Positions 1 to 12,395 of a stretch of DNA of 60,000 nucleotides are shown piece by piece. The stretch is from NCBI GenBank assembly GCA_030704615.1, contig CM060731.1, forward strand, positions 33,730,001-33,790,000, read 5' to 3'. The translations under genes were made by a program, and so were the position numbers. The notes under the pieces were generated by a model. The model was not told the origin of the DNA, did no database searches, and saw only the letters and a program-made list of their open reading frames with translations. The stretch comes from Takakia lepidozioides (Eukaryota > Streptophyta > Takakiopsida > Takakiales > Takakiaceae). Position 1 is the first letter of the stretch. Every line of letters starts with the position of its first letter.

Positions 1-3000
1 TAACCATCTAAGGAAAAACGAGAGTTTGTTTATGTGTGGTTATTTCTTTATGCTTGGGAAGCATTGACCCTCTAAGGAAGAGGCGGGCTTGTTGATGAAA
101 GTTGCTAACTAGTGGAGGGAGAAAATACTCCATTGAGTGGTGGAAATGTGGATGAAAGAGTATTTCATGTAGGCTAAAAGTGGGAAGACCTCTTAAGCCA
201 TAGATCATAAGGATCCATTATGTATTGCATTTATGTTGAGGTGTGAGTTTTTAAAGTAAAGGAGGTCAGTGAAGGAGAGGACCAGCAAATGTAGTTAGTG
301 GCTATACTAACTTACTAACCCCCCCTAAAAGGCAAGAGAAAGCTTAGGCTTTAAGGGGGTTTGTTTTTTTTGTTTTTTTCCAATTATTAGGCACCATTGA
401 AGCCCGCTCTAGTGGGGTGGAATTGCCATAGCCTTTAGGCTCAAGAGATATACGAGCGCGGGGTCCTCACAGCCACGCGCCATGGCGCAGACAGCCGTGG
501 ATCCCCCGTTGACTGGGGTTTGTACTTGAAGAGACGTACAACACGCGTGGCCAGCAGAAGCGTGCGGGCAGAGAGCCTCGTGCCAGGGACCGCTGGATGG
601 CGAACCGTTGGACGGCCAGAAGATAACACTGCACGGACCACGCGGTAATACGCTGGCGCGGGCCGCGCCTGAACGCACCCCGCCATGTCTTTTGGGCGCC
701 TTTACCCAGATGCATGAAAAGGGGGTCTTTTGCACCTACCTCTATTGAATATTGGCGTAGCCCCCTTAACGTTGATTTTTGTTGTATTGAGGGATTGAAT
801 GATAGGAAAATTCGAAGAGTTGGGAAGGAGATAGCCTAGTGTAAGGCCTCTCTTCTAAGCCGAGGCTCCGAGGTTGAGGATCCCCGAGCTCGGAGCTACA
901 CACCGGGACAACGGCGGGAAAATTTTGGATGCAAAATAATCTATCCTAGTTTCAAGGCTACACAAATAACCCCTAGGGCGAATTTGAGCCTTTTCCTCCA
1001 ATGAAATACATAGAAAATCATTTAAATCGATCGTCGCAAGTGCCGTAGGCTTTGTAATTCGATGCTGCTGCTAACCTTAACCATAAATCACAAAACTTGG
1101 TGATAAATTATGATTAGGTGCTCCGTAAATGCATGTAAATTCTCAGATCAATCGGAGTTAAAAAACCATTTCCAAACGTCGTTCTCCGTGGATCCGTCAT
1201 ATAGGAAGTTCGTTGCTTCCTTGGAAAAATATTCTTAAGGTGATGCCCCTAGAGTTCCTGACCTTGCCACTTGATTATAAAAAGCTTGGAAGTCACTTCC
1301 AACTACCATTTGCACCATCGGCTTGGCCACGCTTCGCTCCGAAGTCGTCCGTTCTGCCGTCGTTCCGATGCAGCGTCCTGTTGTTGTTGCGATATCTCAT
1401 CGCTATACAATTCCTAACTCTAAATTTCCAAGTGCCCTTACTGTATGAACCTACTGGATAAGATAAAAGGAAAACAGACAGATCATAACCCGTCCTCATA
1501 GTCGTTCTCATACAGTTCAAATCCAAGTTGCCGCTATTTGTACGAGTTAGTAGCATACTACGTTGTGTTTGCAGCTTCATACTGTCATTTTAACGTTAGA
1601 ATAATACTCGATGTCTGTCTCAGACCTTATCTTAGTTCTTAAGTGCTTCACCGGCGGTTCCAAGATAACTAACAACTTGTCATGTTTAGGAAGTACAATG
1701 CTGCCTGGCTAAAAATAAAAAACAATCCGAAAATAAAATTGTACCCATTTATGCATCTACACTCTTCTTCAGATGTTGTAACTTGGACTGTACTTCTTGG
1801 TATTTGAAAAAATCTTTCTCTAATTGTTGCACGAAATAATCTACATCTAAATTTATGATATATTCATTCGGAATCTGGGCTATGACTGTGATTAGAACTA
1901 GAAGCAGGACTCGACATTCATCGTCGCTACTTGGCTTATCTAGTTAGTGTTATCGATACTATCGACGCCTAATATGACCATGCATAACCATAACAACAAT
2001 GAAAGCATTCAAATTAATATATTGTAAATAAAAACGAGGCTGTGGGGGTACATCAGCATGCAACTGCAGATGATACCGCGCGCCGCCTTTTGATGGGGGA
2101 GGTTGGTTACAATAATTACAATTTAATCTCTCTGCGGATCATGTAGTGTTTTTCTAAATACCGGCACTAGACACAATAGATAATCAACCTGCCATCTAAT
2201 GTGAGTTGCTATGGAAGATCTAAAGTGTAGGGCTCTTAAATAAATTCATGGGCACTCGCAGTTTGGCCACATTGGTCGGTCACGACACCAATAGAATCGT
2301 TGTTGACGTCCATCTTGTAGAATTTTATCCAACCAAGCTCGATCATTAATCCACATTCTTGTTTCGTGTATGGCAAGTCGATCGATGTAAGCTTCTACTA
2401 TAAACCTAATATTATTGTCTTTTTGCCAAAACCGTTTTCTAATGTACTTAACTCTTTCTGCAAAACACATCACCTCCACATTCCAAATACATGATTTTAT
2501 GCGCAATCGTACACCTCTCGATTTGTACATATCATCTGCAATTTATATTACTCAAACTTCTGTTGCGCATCTATTGCTACGCAATAGAAGTTGTGTACAA
2601 TTTTTTTTGAATGCGTAGATACTATAGTATATTAACAAGCCCTTAGTAGATGTATCTACTCGGTGTCATCTATACCTTCGACTGGTCCGGGTATGTCTAA
2701 GAACCGTCCGTCAAGTCACTCAAGCACAGAATTTGGAGAATCACTTGAATGTGGTATCTCCGCACTCCGACTTGGGGGATCTATGGCAGAGAAATTCTTG
2801 ATCTGGACTCCATGGGCTCAAAGCAAAGCTACAAGAAGCAGGAGACTCAGGATGGACATATAAGTCCCGGATTAATAGTGCTCGATGATGCCACTTCTAC
2901 TCAACAGCCCATATTGTTCCATACTACGCCTAGAATGGGAAGAAGTGTGCTGAAGGCCATTAACTGCAATGGCTCTACAAAGCAAATAAGACACCTGTCA

Positions 3001-3300
3001 TTTCAAATGATATTGGAAGGTGACTCATGAGCAAAGTACCCAATGAAAGATTGCTCAATCTAGTGTAGAATTGAAAAAACTCTACAATAGATGTCGTATA
3101 AGCCTCAGGTTTGGGAAGTCCTACTTTTACCTCGATGCAGGATCATTGATACTCTTCAACGATCTTGAGGATTTTGCTCAGGCAACGATGTGTAATCTCT
3201 CTATGAGCTTCGGGCTCTCATTTTCCTAATCGACACAAGGAGATGGTGCGGTAATGTCAATGTATTCTCATTTCAAATGACACAAAGTTGATCGTGTTTT
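1..3300. other. Region without a recognisable gene
   Basis: I see no gene here. A GC-rich patch at about 440-715 gives overlapping open frames on both strands, but none shows a family motif. Short open frames at 1213-1580 and 2246-3030 are also unrecognised. The minus-strand one at 2246-2530 has protein-like composition (many W, R, D) but no motif I know. The sequence is otherwise A/T-rich and non-coding in character. Confidence 0.5.
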
Positions 3301-3309
3301 TTTTTAAAT

Positions 3310-3852
3310 GTCTCGGGATGGTGTGGACGCCATCAGCTTTAAGGTATGCTTAAGTTGACTTGAGTTGTTTTATTTAAATTATTTACTTATTTGTTTTTGT
3401 GCTATAGATGATGTTCACACCACCAGCTTGAAGATAAACTTAAAAACTTTTAAATTTTAAGAAAAACATTTTTATTTTATTATTACTTCTATTTCTTTTT
3501 ACTACTACTATTACTACTACTTATTATTATTATTATTATTATTATTTTGTTCTCTGGATGGGATGAGACCATCAGCTTAAAAGTATGTTTAGATTTATTT
3601 TATTTCAAAAAATATTATATATATGAATGGCGCTGATGTCATCAGCTTGAAGATATGTTTGAATTTAATTGAATTTATTTTTAAAAAACAAAATGTTGTT
3701 ATTTTATTTTATTTTTTGCTCTAGATAGCGTTGACGCCATCAACTTTAAGATATGCTTAAATTTATTTGATTTGTTTTTAAGAAAAAACTATTTCCTCTT
3801 TGTTTCTTGTATGTCTTAGATGGTCTTGACGCCATCAGCTTAAGGGTATGTT

Positions 3853-3883
<31 letters not shown>

Positions 3884-3985
3884 GTTGATGCCCTCAGCTT
3901 GAAGGTATGCTTAAATTTATTTGAATTGTTTTTAGAAAAATGAAATTTTCATTTTATTTTATTTTTGATCCCAGATGGTGTTGAC
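3310..3985 (+). repeat. Diverged tandem array, CCATCAGCTT unit (left part)
   Basis: At least seven diverged units share a core like GTTGACGCCATCAGCTT followed by AAGGTATGCTTAAATTTATT. Cores lie near 3325, 3412, 3565, 3632, 3728, 3825 and 3885, so spacing is irregular at roughly 60-150 bp. Runs of (TTA)n near 3515-3547 and (TA)n near 3853-3877 separate some units. The array stops in the middle of a unit at 3985 and resumes at 11263, because a transposon inserted into it. No coding potential is visible. Confidence 0.75.
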
Positions 3986-4073
3986 CAATGTTGTCGGTTC
4001 TTTACAAAATTGATAACTTGCAGTTTCGGTTATATACTTAATTTGTTTTTTAATAAGGTAGAAACACCCAAAT
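3986..4073. repeat. hAT-like left terminal region with 19-bp inverted repeat
   Basis: The terminal motif CAATGTTGTCGGTT is followed by A/T-rich sequence and then by AAGGTAGAAACACCCAAAT at 4055-4073. The exact reverse complement of that 19-mer is at 10659-10677. Confidence 0.75.
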
Positions 4074-7000
4074 GTGTGCACTTAAGCAATATGACTCATA
4101 GGGCTCGGTGCAGCGAGGAGAAAATAATATGGTTGGATTAGCAATTCAACGAACAGGACCTCAGTAAATTCCAAAATTTTAGAGGCAAGTGGTCAATTGA
4201 TATGAATTATCAAAAGTGGTGGTACATAATTTCCTATGTCTGTGCACTAGACCCACCTAATGCTCACCCAAATTATATCTAATCTAAAACCTGCTCATGT
4301 ATCATATGCACAACTTGTGCATCTGAAAACATGCCATGTGTAAGCAATTAATAACTACCTTTAGACCTGCCAATGGCCTGGCCTGACATCTACAATGGTA
4401 TCGTAGGCATGCAAACTCAAAGCAGCAATGGCCTCAAAACTGATCACCTACAGTACGAAGTCTGTCCATGATGGTTCCCAAAAGTCATCCAACATGGATG
4501 AAATATTAAGCCCCCGTAATTGTATTCTTATCCTTGTTGGAACACAAAGCAATTCATTCCCCTCGCTAATACTCTTTTCTGTCAACCCTAACCTGTCCAT
4601 GTGGCGAACGCTATCAAACTCCCGCGCTCCTGTGAACTCCCGCCATCTCCAAAGGCTGTGAGTAAGCTTACCTTCATCTTCCTCGTTGACTTAAATTCAT
4701 GAGTGGTATTGGAGTCTATGGAAAAGGTGTACATTTGCACATTGCCATTTTTCTTTAAGATGCGACTGCCACTTCCGTGTTGTCACATTTTTTTCTTTGC
4801 GACTATCTGGCTTTTCTTCCGCAACTATTATTACTTAGTTGTCAATGTCATGGTCTGGGCCCTTGTTCTGTGGATTCGAGATGGATTTCCAGATGTTACA
4901 CCCGTGCTGGAAATACACCACATGGCTTGGTCTTATAATATGGTTTCGTCTCCTTATCAAGGCCGTTCAACAAGTCTATTTCGACAGGACCAGTGCTTTA
5001 GGGTACCGGCAATTTTTTCGTCTTGGCAATGTGTACTCATAACTACTTTCGACTTGTCCAGACATGTCTACGTATTGCCACCGTTGTCTGAAATGTGGCT
5101 TCTGAACAGGCAACTGCAACGCGAGTTCGTGCTTCTCAAGGTTGGCATGGTCCTTTTCCTGTCAATATGTTTTAACTTGAAATTCACAGCATTCTGTTAG
5201 ATGTTGAGATTTGTTGCACTTTGGGCACCTTGTTGGAAACTTGCTACAACATGCCAATCCCAGCGCTTAAATCAGGACTGTCGGCCTTATGATTGCTCTG
5301 GGTTATTTGAGACCAATTGACTAGCACCCTCTGAGAAGGCGAGGTCGGGGTAGCCATAGCTGTGTGTAAGTCTCTTCGAGTTTGAGTTGGAGTTTCATTC
5401 CTGGTGGCTTAGAACCCCAATACCATTTTTTGGGGAGGTATCTGTGGTGCAGACTCTGTCCTCTGGGCTATGCCTAGGCAACCTTCACAGAAAATGGTCA
5501 GTGCATATCTCGACATCATGTCTTGGTGATATAAAGTTCTCATTGGAAGTGCAGCTTTTATTTCCCTCAGGGTTCTAAACACGCAACCCAACTCTTAAGC
5601 GATATTGACAAACTTCTTGAACATCTAGAACTTGAGTCTATAATTTCAATTTTACATAATTTACAACTATGTTTTCTTGTGAGTGCAGCTTGAGGCACAA
5701 GACGTTTCTTTGACGCCTTTTTTGAGTTGGATCCATATCACCGGCATGGCTTCTTATCTTCCCGGCTCTACTTCGAAGAGGTAATTTGTGGTGCAAAGAG
5801 AGGCATTGAACTCGTGGTTATCTAAGGTAGTCATTGTAGCTTATACACTTCCACTTGGAATGAGGATTGAAGTATCTCTCTCCAACTGAAATTGACCTTC
5901 CACCCTAAGTCTAAAATCCATGGATGCTCCAATCAAAGGTACTGAAGTCTGAAACCATGTGTGATTGTGGTTGTGTGGGTGTGGAGGGCAGCTCCTTGGC
6001 TTTGTACATGCCAGCAACGCTCCACGGCTGGAGATCATGACTGTAGGAACAGTCTCACTTATCAAGATGCTTTCTAATCTATCGAAATAGAGGCCAGAAA
6101 AAAGAAAGCCTGATACGTAGTGTATTTTAGTAATTTCATGTTAATGTTTGCTGCAGAGGGCTTGTCAGTGAATTTGTTTGCAATAAATGTTGCATCGAAG
6201 CTACAAGCTGATAAAATTCAAACTGGCACATCTATGGTTACTTTAGTGAGGTTATGCAGGCAGAAATCCATCATTGTAGTCTATGGTTTGGATGCAAGGT
6301 TGGGGAAGGCATGGAGCTGACAGTGATTGATGTAAATCCCATCTGCAAAAGGTGGCTGGATGGGACAGCAATTGAGTTTCACCAATTAGAACTACTTGGT
6401 GAGGTCTAGTACATTATTTTTAAATTCTCTTACTGCAATTGTTGAGTCTTTTGCTGATTATGTCTTCGTGGGGTTATGAATGAATGGGTGGAATGGGCAG
6501 GTCTGATGAGTCTTCCATTGGGTATGATGCTGGCCCTTTGATCCCTAGCATTGCAATAGCAAGGTAAGGAGATATTTAGTTACCAGTGGTCCTGACTTCC
6601 TGTTCTCGGTGGCTTTGGTGTAATGTTAACAAAGAGGAACATTCCTTGATGTACGTGTTATTGATAGAGGGCTCATAGACCAGTGTTTTGGCTAGTCTAG
6701 TACCACTAAGTACTGCCGCATGACAGGAAATTCCTTAAACAATGGCAGACAATACTCATCACAAAAGCTGCAACATGTGTGGTCATGAGCAAGACTGGTT
6801 TCAATTTCAATTTTTGAAGTGCAGAACTCGTGACATTTTTGCATGGAAGCTGAGCTACTGGCAATAGGCTGTTAAAACCGAATGGCATTACTATGATGGC
6901 CCAGATCAGAAGTATGATGCAGTCCTATGTGAAGTCCTGTGTGTAGAGGTATTGTGGTCACTACAGGGGGGACTGGGCAGACGTTGAGGTGGCTTGTGTC

Positions 7001-7100
7001 CGCGCCCACTGCCTTGGCCCGACGTCGTTGCATCGCGATGCGTTGGTTATACCTAGAGATGGTCGGGGCACTGCCACAGTATGGAGCGAGGTAGCCGTTA
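4074..7100. other. Interior of the hAT-like element, no recognised gene
   Basis: Several open frames exist, for example 4703-5200 and 6120-6320 on the plus strand, but none has a recognisable motif. The 4703-5200 frame is hydrophobic and rich in F, L and W, which is common for translated non-coding DNA. This interior could be captured genomic sequence, but I cannot identify a source. Confidence 0.4.
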
Positions 7101-7271
7101 GGGGAAATTGGGGATTCGTTTTGATTGTAGCATGCAGGCGATCACCTGCCGTTGCACACGTTTTGGCGCTCCACTGTGCATCAAACGCCTTCTTTTGGGC
7201 TCTCTCCTGTTGTCGTGCTCGTTTTTTATTTGCTGCCTCTTGTTGCTCAGCTGCTCGTTTTGCTTTGGCAG

Positions 7272-8848
7272 CTACTTGCTCTTCTTTCTTGCGTTCACGT
7301 GCTTGGATTGCTGCTTCTTTCGACTTGCCTTCTGTTCTAATGCAGCCAAATATGTGTCTGAGGTCATCATAATCGACTTGGAGTAGTCGATTATTGGTTC
7401 ATTTTTATTTCTCACCCTTCTGTGAGTGCCTGCAGGAACTTCAGGGAGAGTTAGGAAGCGGGATATGGTGGATGGACGTCCGCTTGAGACCTGGGTCGGC
7501 ACCACGGCGCAGTCTTTGTCCTGATCTACCTGCACATTGGAATCATGGCTTGATGAGAATTCAGGTCCACTCCCACCCGCCTGCACCTGTTCATCGTGAT
7601 GACTGCACTCCATCTCTACAAAATAGTCATGGTGGTCCTCATGGGTCTCAGGTACAATGTTGCCCAGAATCTCCTCCACATGCAATGCAGTAAATATGCG
7701 TTCGGACTCTTCTGTTGCGACAGACGACTCAGAAGCCACAATCGAAGACAACCATACAACAAGTGTCGATGAGTGACATGTGAATTGTGGCCGTCAAGGA
7801 TCAACAATTGTCGATTTGTCACGGTAATCTCATTGCCCATGGCCTTTGCCGATTCAATGAAATGAGAAATCCACTTACTGAACAATATGCTTGTCATCCA
7901 TGCCTTCTTTTGCATTGCCATTGTTGCTCCTGATTCGCATCTTGCAATGTAGTTCCTTCTGAATCGTTTTCCTTTGAATATATAAAAATTAGGAATGTGA
8001 CAACCTGCTGCATTCATGCAGGTTAAAACACTGAGCCATTCTCACTGATCTGGAGTAATCAAGTGTACAGCTCTTGTCCCTATTTTGGCAAGTACCACAG
8101 CACCACCATTCCTTCCAGATTGGCAGCCGGATTCATCACAGTTCCAAATTCTGGAGGCGTCATAGTTGTACTTCTTATAGATCAGATCTAGGTTAGTGTA
8201 GAAAGATTGAACATTGTCAGGGCAAAGTCCTCTAGCTCTCCCTGTCTCCAGTCCTTGAGCCACCCTCAAGTTCAGATCTGGATGCCTCCTCCGGAACCAC
8301 CTAACCCAATCATTCGCTCCTGAGTTATTTCAGCAACCTTCAACCGTAACTGAGTGAGTGTAAGAGGATGTCCGATCTCCAGCATTCTTTCTATGTATTT
8401 GACCAACTCTGATTCTTCAACAGCATCCAACGTGCCTTTGGAACCCCTGCGTCGTGTGGTAGTCACACCATACACATGATTTCTCAAGCTTGATGCAGGT
8501 ATACCAAAGGACTTGGCAACTGCTCGCATGTGCTCTCCACGATCGATTGTTGCCATGGCACCAGCAAGTGCCTTGTCCGACCAATTCCCATTTTCTCCTC
8601 CTTGGAGCTCTCTTGGGACGGCTACCCCAATTCCGAGCTGGTGGAGGTGCAGTGTTGTGATCAGAGTCAGGAAATCCACGTTCAGCCACTCTAGATTGGT
8701 CTTGGTCCCGCATGCTAGTATCTCTCATGGTATCCTCAGAACCTTGTCCAGCATTGAATTGTACACTGGCCCATGCCGGATCTTGGCCCCACTGAAAATT
8801 TGTAGGATCATCATCATCACTAACTTGACTGCCCTCACGTGAATGCAT
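7272..8848 (-). pseudogene. pogo/Tigger-type transposase, broken
   Basis: A DD(D)-type transposase gene of the pogo branch of Tc1/mariner. Reading down the minus strand: an acidic N-terminus (8848-8600); a psq-like helix-turn-helix (about 8590-8470) with WSDKALAGAM and GIPASSLRNHVYG; a linker; then a DDE_1-type catalytic core with WNCDESG (first D, about 8150) and LLILDGHNSH (second D, about 7800). There are frameshifts near 8600 and 8275 and a TGA near 8042, where an Arg would be expected before EWLSV. After the second D the reading frame jumps to unrelated sequence and the third catalytic D with its Pro/His-rich context is missing, which points to an internal deletion. A charged Lys/Gln-rich tail (7751-7272) follows in another frame. 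It is nested inside the hAT-like element and is certainly inactive. Confidence 0.75.
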
Positions 8849-9485
8849 ATCATTGTAAATGTTCTCTCTTGCCCTGAATCACTGGAATGATTCTCGATAT
8901 GTGCATCGTCCTCTACCTCAGTGTCAGGCAACAACCTGAATGCTTGAGAAGGCCTGAAATTTAGATCCATGACAATAAGCAGAAAGTGTGCAGTAGACCC
9001 CTTGTGGTTACTTGGTCAGGCCTGCTACACCACCACATATTACACATCACCCATCAAATGCAGATAGCATATACTTAGCCCATTCTGCCATTGGAGACAC
9101 CTCCAAAATCTGTTGTTGGAAGAAATGAACCCAACAAAGAGAGGATCTCAATTTGCCCCTGTAGAAACATAAGCAATGTGCAATCTTGATCAATGTAAGA
9201 GATTAAATAGAAGATTAACATTCATGACAACAACTACCTCTCATGAAGGGTAGTTCACAGCTCCCATGACAATTGAATAAATAAAAAATGTTAGTAAGCT
9301 AGGTTTCAACCTTCCATGCGCCATGTTATGTGCTATGATGTGTAGAATCTTCCCTCAGTTATGTCAACTTAGCCGCATCATTGTAGCGCTATCAAGTTGA
9401 ACTGGTAAACCAACATTTTTCAATTGATGGCCAGTACATGTATTCATGATCAATCCAACATGGATATTCCAGCACAGGCGTGTTT

Positions 9486-9665
9486 GGATGTTGAACGTTT
9501 CCCTGTTGCTTAAACTCTTGATCGTCGTCTGCTGCATTGGACCTGGATGTTGAAAGTGTCCCTGTTGCTTGAACTCTAAGCATTTCTGATCGTCGTCTAC
9601 TGCATTGGACCTAGATGTTGAAAGTGTCCCTATTGCTTGAACTCTAAGCATTTCTGATCGTCGTT
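9486..9665 (+). repeat. Tandem repeat, three units of about 60-66 bp
   Basis: Three nearly identical units begin with GATGTTGAA at about 9487, 9546 and 9612. Each contains TGTCCCTGTTGCTT, then GATCGTCGT and TGCATTGGACCT. The second and third units are 66 bp apart; the first is shorter by a small deletion. It lies inside the hAT-like element. Confidence 0.8.
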
Positions 9666-9984
9666 TCCAGTCTCTACTTAATTGGACCGTTGAACTTTTG
9701 CTGGTTCTTTGTATAAGACCTCTGGATGTAATCTGATTAAGTTAGCGCTGCTTCATTCTCTCTTCTAACGTGGGTCCAAGTTGCAAGCTATATCGGAGAC
9801 ATGTGTACATGTTACTTTCAACTTTTCAAGGTGTTTATTTATGTGAAATCATGCCTGCAGTTTCCAATGTCCCTAGCTTATGTGCTCGTTTACAACGTGA
9901 AACACACTATAGCAAACAACTCTCAAACGTAAAAATACTGTACATTGGACTTTTGTACTACACATGCATAGCTGAGGACATTTG

Positions 9985-10310
9985 TAGAAAAGTGAGAGTG
10001 GTCCCCCCTGTTATCACTTACTTGGTGAGTGCAGATGGTAGAGAGCGGTGGGCCCCTTCTTATATTTGGTGAGTGCAATGGTACACAGTGAGCAGTCGCG
10101 CCCCTCCTTACTTGTTGACTGCAGATATCTGATAACGTAACTTAGTAACGTAAGTTAGACAGTGAGCCGGGCCCTCTTTACACAAGGTGACTGTAGCTGG
10201 TAGCTAACTTAGAAAGTGAGCCCCCTCAAGCTCTTTACATTTGGTGACCGCAGATGGTTGAAAGTGAGTAGGCTCGACACCTTATTATACTTGTTGTGTG
10301 ATTTCAAATG
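9985..10310 (+). repeat. Tandem array of about five 60-75 bp units
   Basis: Diverged units repeat the plan AGTGAG, a C-rich stretch, CTTATT/CTTTACA, then TTGGTGACTGCAGATGGT. Copies of the last motif are near 10021, 10069, 10106, 10183 and 10240. The array lies in the right third of the hAT-like element, just inside the subterminal inverted repeat. Confidence 0.7.
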
Positions 10311-10679
10311 GTTGCTGGAAGGAATTCGAATTGCGCAGCCTTGCTCATTAAATGAAGTAGCCGTCGTGGTATTTTGAAACAAAATCCGCCCCAAATCTGC
10401 CCTATGCCTGCTCTTTAGGTGATTAATTAAGTGCAAATCATGATTACAATAATATATTTGATTTGTTCAAAACCGTGCAGTTATAAATCCAATAAGTACA
10501 TGGATGTGTACACGTTCAGTTGTAAAACCACCCTATCTATAGGTAATTCTGGCCATTGGTAGACCTTAAATAAATCACTTCATTCTATCCATCCATTCAA
10601 GGACCTATGAAGTCACTTTTATACACAAAAATAGGGGTCCATTCAAGGTCACGCTCATATTTGGGTGTTTCTACCTTAA

Positions 10680-11262
10680 CATGCGGTTCTGGTTATTTGA
10701 AATTTTATAAATTCTAATAACCTGTCGGTTATCGATAACAGAATTTTTTCAATGGTTATCAATAAGTCCAATTATTTCTTGAATGATAACTGGCGGTTAT
10801 ATATACCGGTTCTCGATTGCTGATAATTAGGATAAAGACCATTAGTCACATTTAATATTATATATATAAGGTGATAATTTAATTATTTTAACAGATCATG
10901 TGCAAGTGAAAACAGTTTAAGGGCCTGCTGTAGGGCCACGCCCTATGTGGCCCGCATTTAAGGCCTGCACCTGCCCCCCCTCCTCGCTTGATACCCCACG
11001 CCCCCAAATAAATATAAATAATATATGTACATACATATAACCGGCATTGTTATTTCCCTTAACTCCCTTATCTCTGTCCAGTTATTTATTATCTTATAAC
11101 CTGCGGTTATCAATGTAGCCCGGTTATCAGAAACCACGGAACCACAGGTTATCAATATCATATTTTTTTCGAAAATTTGCCAGTTCCGGTTATCAATATA
11201 TTGATAAACCGGGTTGATAACCTGGTTTTAATACCTGAAAACCTAATAACCGCCTAACACTG
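10680..11262. repeat. GGTTATC-rich subterminal repeats of the hAT-like element
   Basis: The motif GGTTATC and its complement GATAACC occur about a dozen times, often paired in head-to-head form such as GGTTATCAATATATTGATAACC near 11178-11199. Arrays of short direct and inverted motifs next to transposon ends are usual transposase-binding regions in hAT and CACTA elements. The binding role here is inference. The terminal motif CAGTGTTAGGCGG (minus strand) closes the array at 11262. Confidence 0.6.
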
Positions 11263-11402
11263 GTGTTGACACCATCAGCTTTAAGATATGCTTGAATTTA
11301 TTTGAATTTATTTTTAGAAATAAAGTTTTATTTATTTATTTTTGCGCTTTAATTGTTGACGCCATCAACTTCAAGATATACTTAAATTTACTTATTATTA
11401 AA
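11263..11402 (+). repeat. Tandem array, right part after the hAT-like insertion
   Basis: The array interrupted at 3985 continues with GTGTTGACACCATCAGCTTT and a second unit near 11355 (TTGACGCCATCAACTT). The first 8 bases are the target-site duplicate of 3978-3985. Confidence 0.75.
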
Positions 11403-11457
11403 CCTAATTTAATTTAATTTAGTTTATTAACTTATTTTTTATTTCCCCCCCCCTCGG

Positions 11458-11860
11458 TTGGTTGGAAAAATGGTGTGCGTCAACGTACACAATTTCGTTA
11501 ACGCACACCTTGGTGGAATCTGCATGCTTTGTGCTCGACTACCAGGTACAATGCAAGTTCCGCATCTGGGATATGGTGGAGTGTACACAATCATGATATC
11601 CATATCTGTTTTGGAGGAGAAGGCCTATGACATTATTCAAATTTCCCAAATTGCACATGTCCTGATTTTGTTAGCACGTTGTCGACTAGTCTGCGACAAA
11701 AAGGGAAGTTTGTTCAAAGTAAACATTTGTATTATATATTTTTGAACGGGATGGTTTGTGACCCCAAACGAGACTTTCATATTCACCAAGCCACTATGAG
11801 TTACAACAAGATGGATACTATACTTTTGCGGGATTATATCACCTAGAGTAGGAGCACTTC
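11458..11860 (+). pseudogene. MULE transposase C-terminal fragment (SWIM region), decayed
   Basis: The translation contains a motif string that lines up with the other MULE copies in this window: VPHLGYGGVYTIM, then a decayed SWIM zinc-finger segment (ISQIAHVLI in place of NFPNCTCPDF), then FNGMVCDPKRDFHIHQA in place of the corresponding C-terminal tail at 21431-21600. The Cys residues of the SWIM finger are not preserved in one frame, and stops and frameshifts are present. It is a dead fragment of the same family as 21434-22147 and 28529-34019. Confidence 0.6.
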
Positions 11861-12274
11861 GGCATTGCAGGAAAAATATCTCGTTCGCGGTTCAGTGTTT
11901 CTTCTATGGATGTAAATGCACCACCACTCGCATTGTATGTCTGAAGATGATATTTCCTTGCTATGCTTTAATATGAAGACATTCTTCTCAAGAGATATGT
12001 GTTCAAGTACGTAAGGCCCATGGTGCAGTACATGGATTGAGTTACAACAGAAAAAATGAGGCTACACAACCAAGTTCAGTGTTGGAACGATCCAATTATT
12101 TGGGAATAAGATAGTCCAGTCTTTACTGGTGTAATGCACTCTCCTTCTATTCTTCCTGTGTCGGTTTCATTGAAAAGAATTCGCCAATATAGATTGAACA
12201 TTTTTCCACAGTTATTGGCCCCTTGGGTATAGGTGCCCTTTCTGCCGCCACATGCTATGTACACTCATGCTGAT
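11861..12274. other. No recognised feature
   Basis: A/T-rich sequence between a MULE fragment and a GC-rich inverted-repeat cluster. I see no gene or repeat structure I can support. Confidence 0.4.
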
Positions 12275-12395
12275 GTGGCGTGAGCGTAGGCTCAGGCCAC
12301 GTCATGGCGCTTGAGCCTGGTTCACGCCACGTCAGCAAAGTGTGAGCTTGGGCTCACACGCTCGCGGCCCACGCTCACGCACTTGGGCCAACGGC
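12275..12395. repeat. GC-rich cluster of inverted GTGAGC/GCTCAC motifs
   Basis: GTGAGC and its complement GCTCAC, with related GGCTCA/TGAGCC, occur about ten times within 120 bp, so many alternative hairpins can form. The composition contrasts sharply with the A/T-rich surroundings. Similar word clusters occur near 13765-13840 and 21058-21115. Confidence 0.55.

Larger units (their letters stand above)
3986..11262. mobile_element. hAT-like DNA transposon, 7.28 kb, nested
   Basis: The left end starts CAATGTTGTCGGTT. The right end, read inward on the minus strand, starts CAGTGTTAGGCGGTT, so the ends form short imperfect terminal inverted repeats of hAT type. The flanks carry a perfect 8-bp direct repeat GTGTTGAC (3978-3985 and 11263-11270), as expected for hAT insertion, and the element sits inside a unit of a tandem array that continues on the other side. 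A perfect 19-bp subterminal inverted repeat is at 4055-4073 and 10659-10677. I find no hAT transposase, so the copy is probably non-autonomous. It carries a dead pogo transposase and several tandem arrays. The right terminal region is about 0.5 kb longer than the left because of GGTTATC-rich repeats. Confidence 0.75.

Noticed and set aside
409-735. Overlapping GC-rich frames of 80-108 codons.
   Set aside because: Three frames are open at once because the patch is GC-rich; none has a motif.
4703-5200. 165-codon plus-strand frame as a membrane protein.
   Set aside because: Hydrophobic, F/L/W-rich composition without clear periodic segments, no homologue known to me, and A/T-rich non-coding context.
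10370-10436. HLINHLKSRHR on the minus strand as the remains of a BED zinc finger of a hAT transposase.
   Set aside because: The Cys pair upstream is not visible, stops lie directly before it, and no catalytic or dimerisation region follows.
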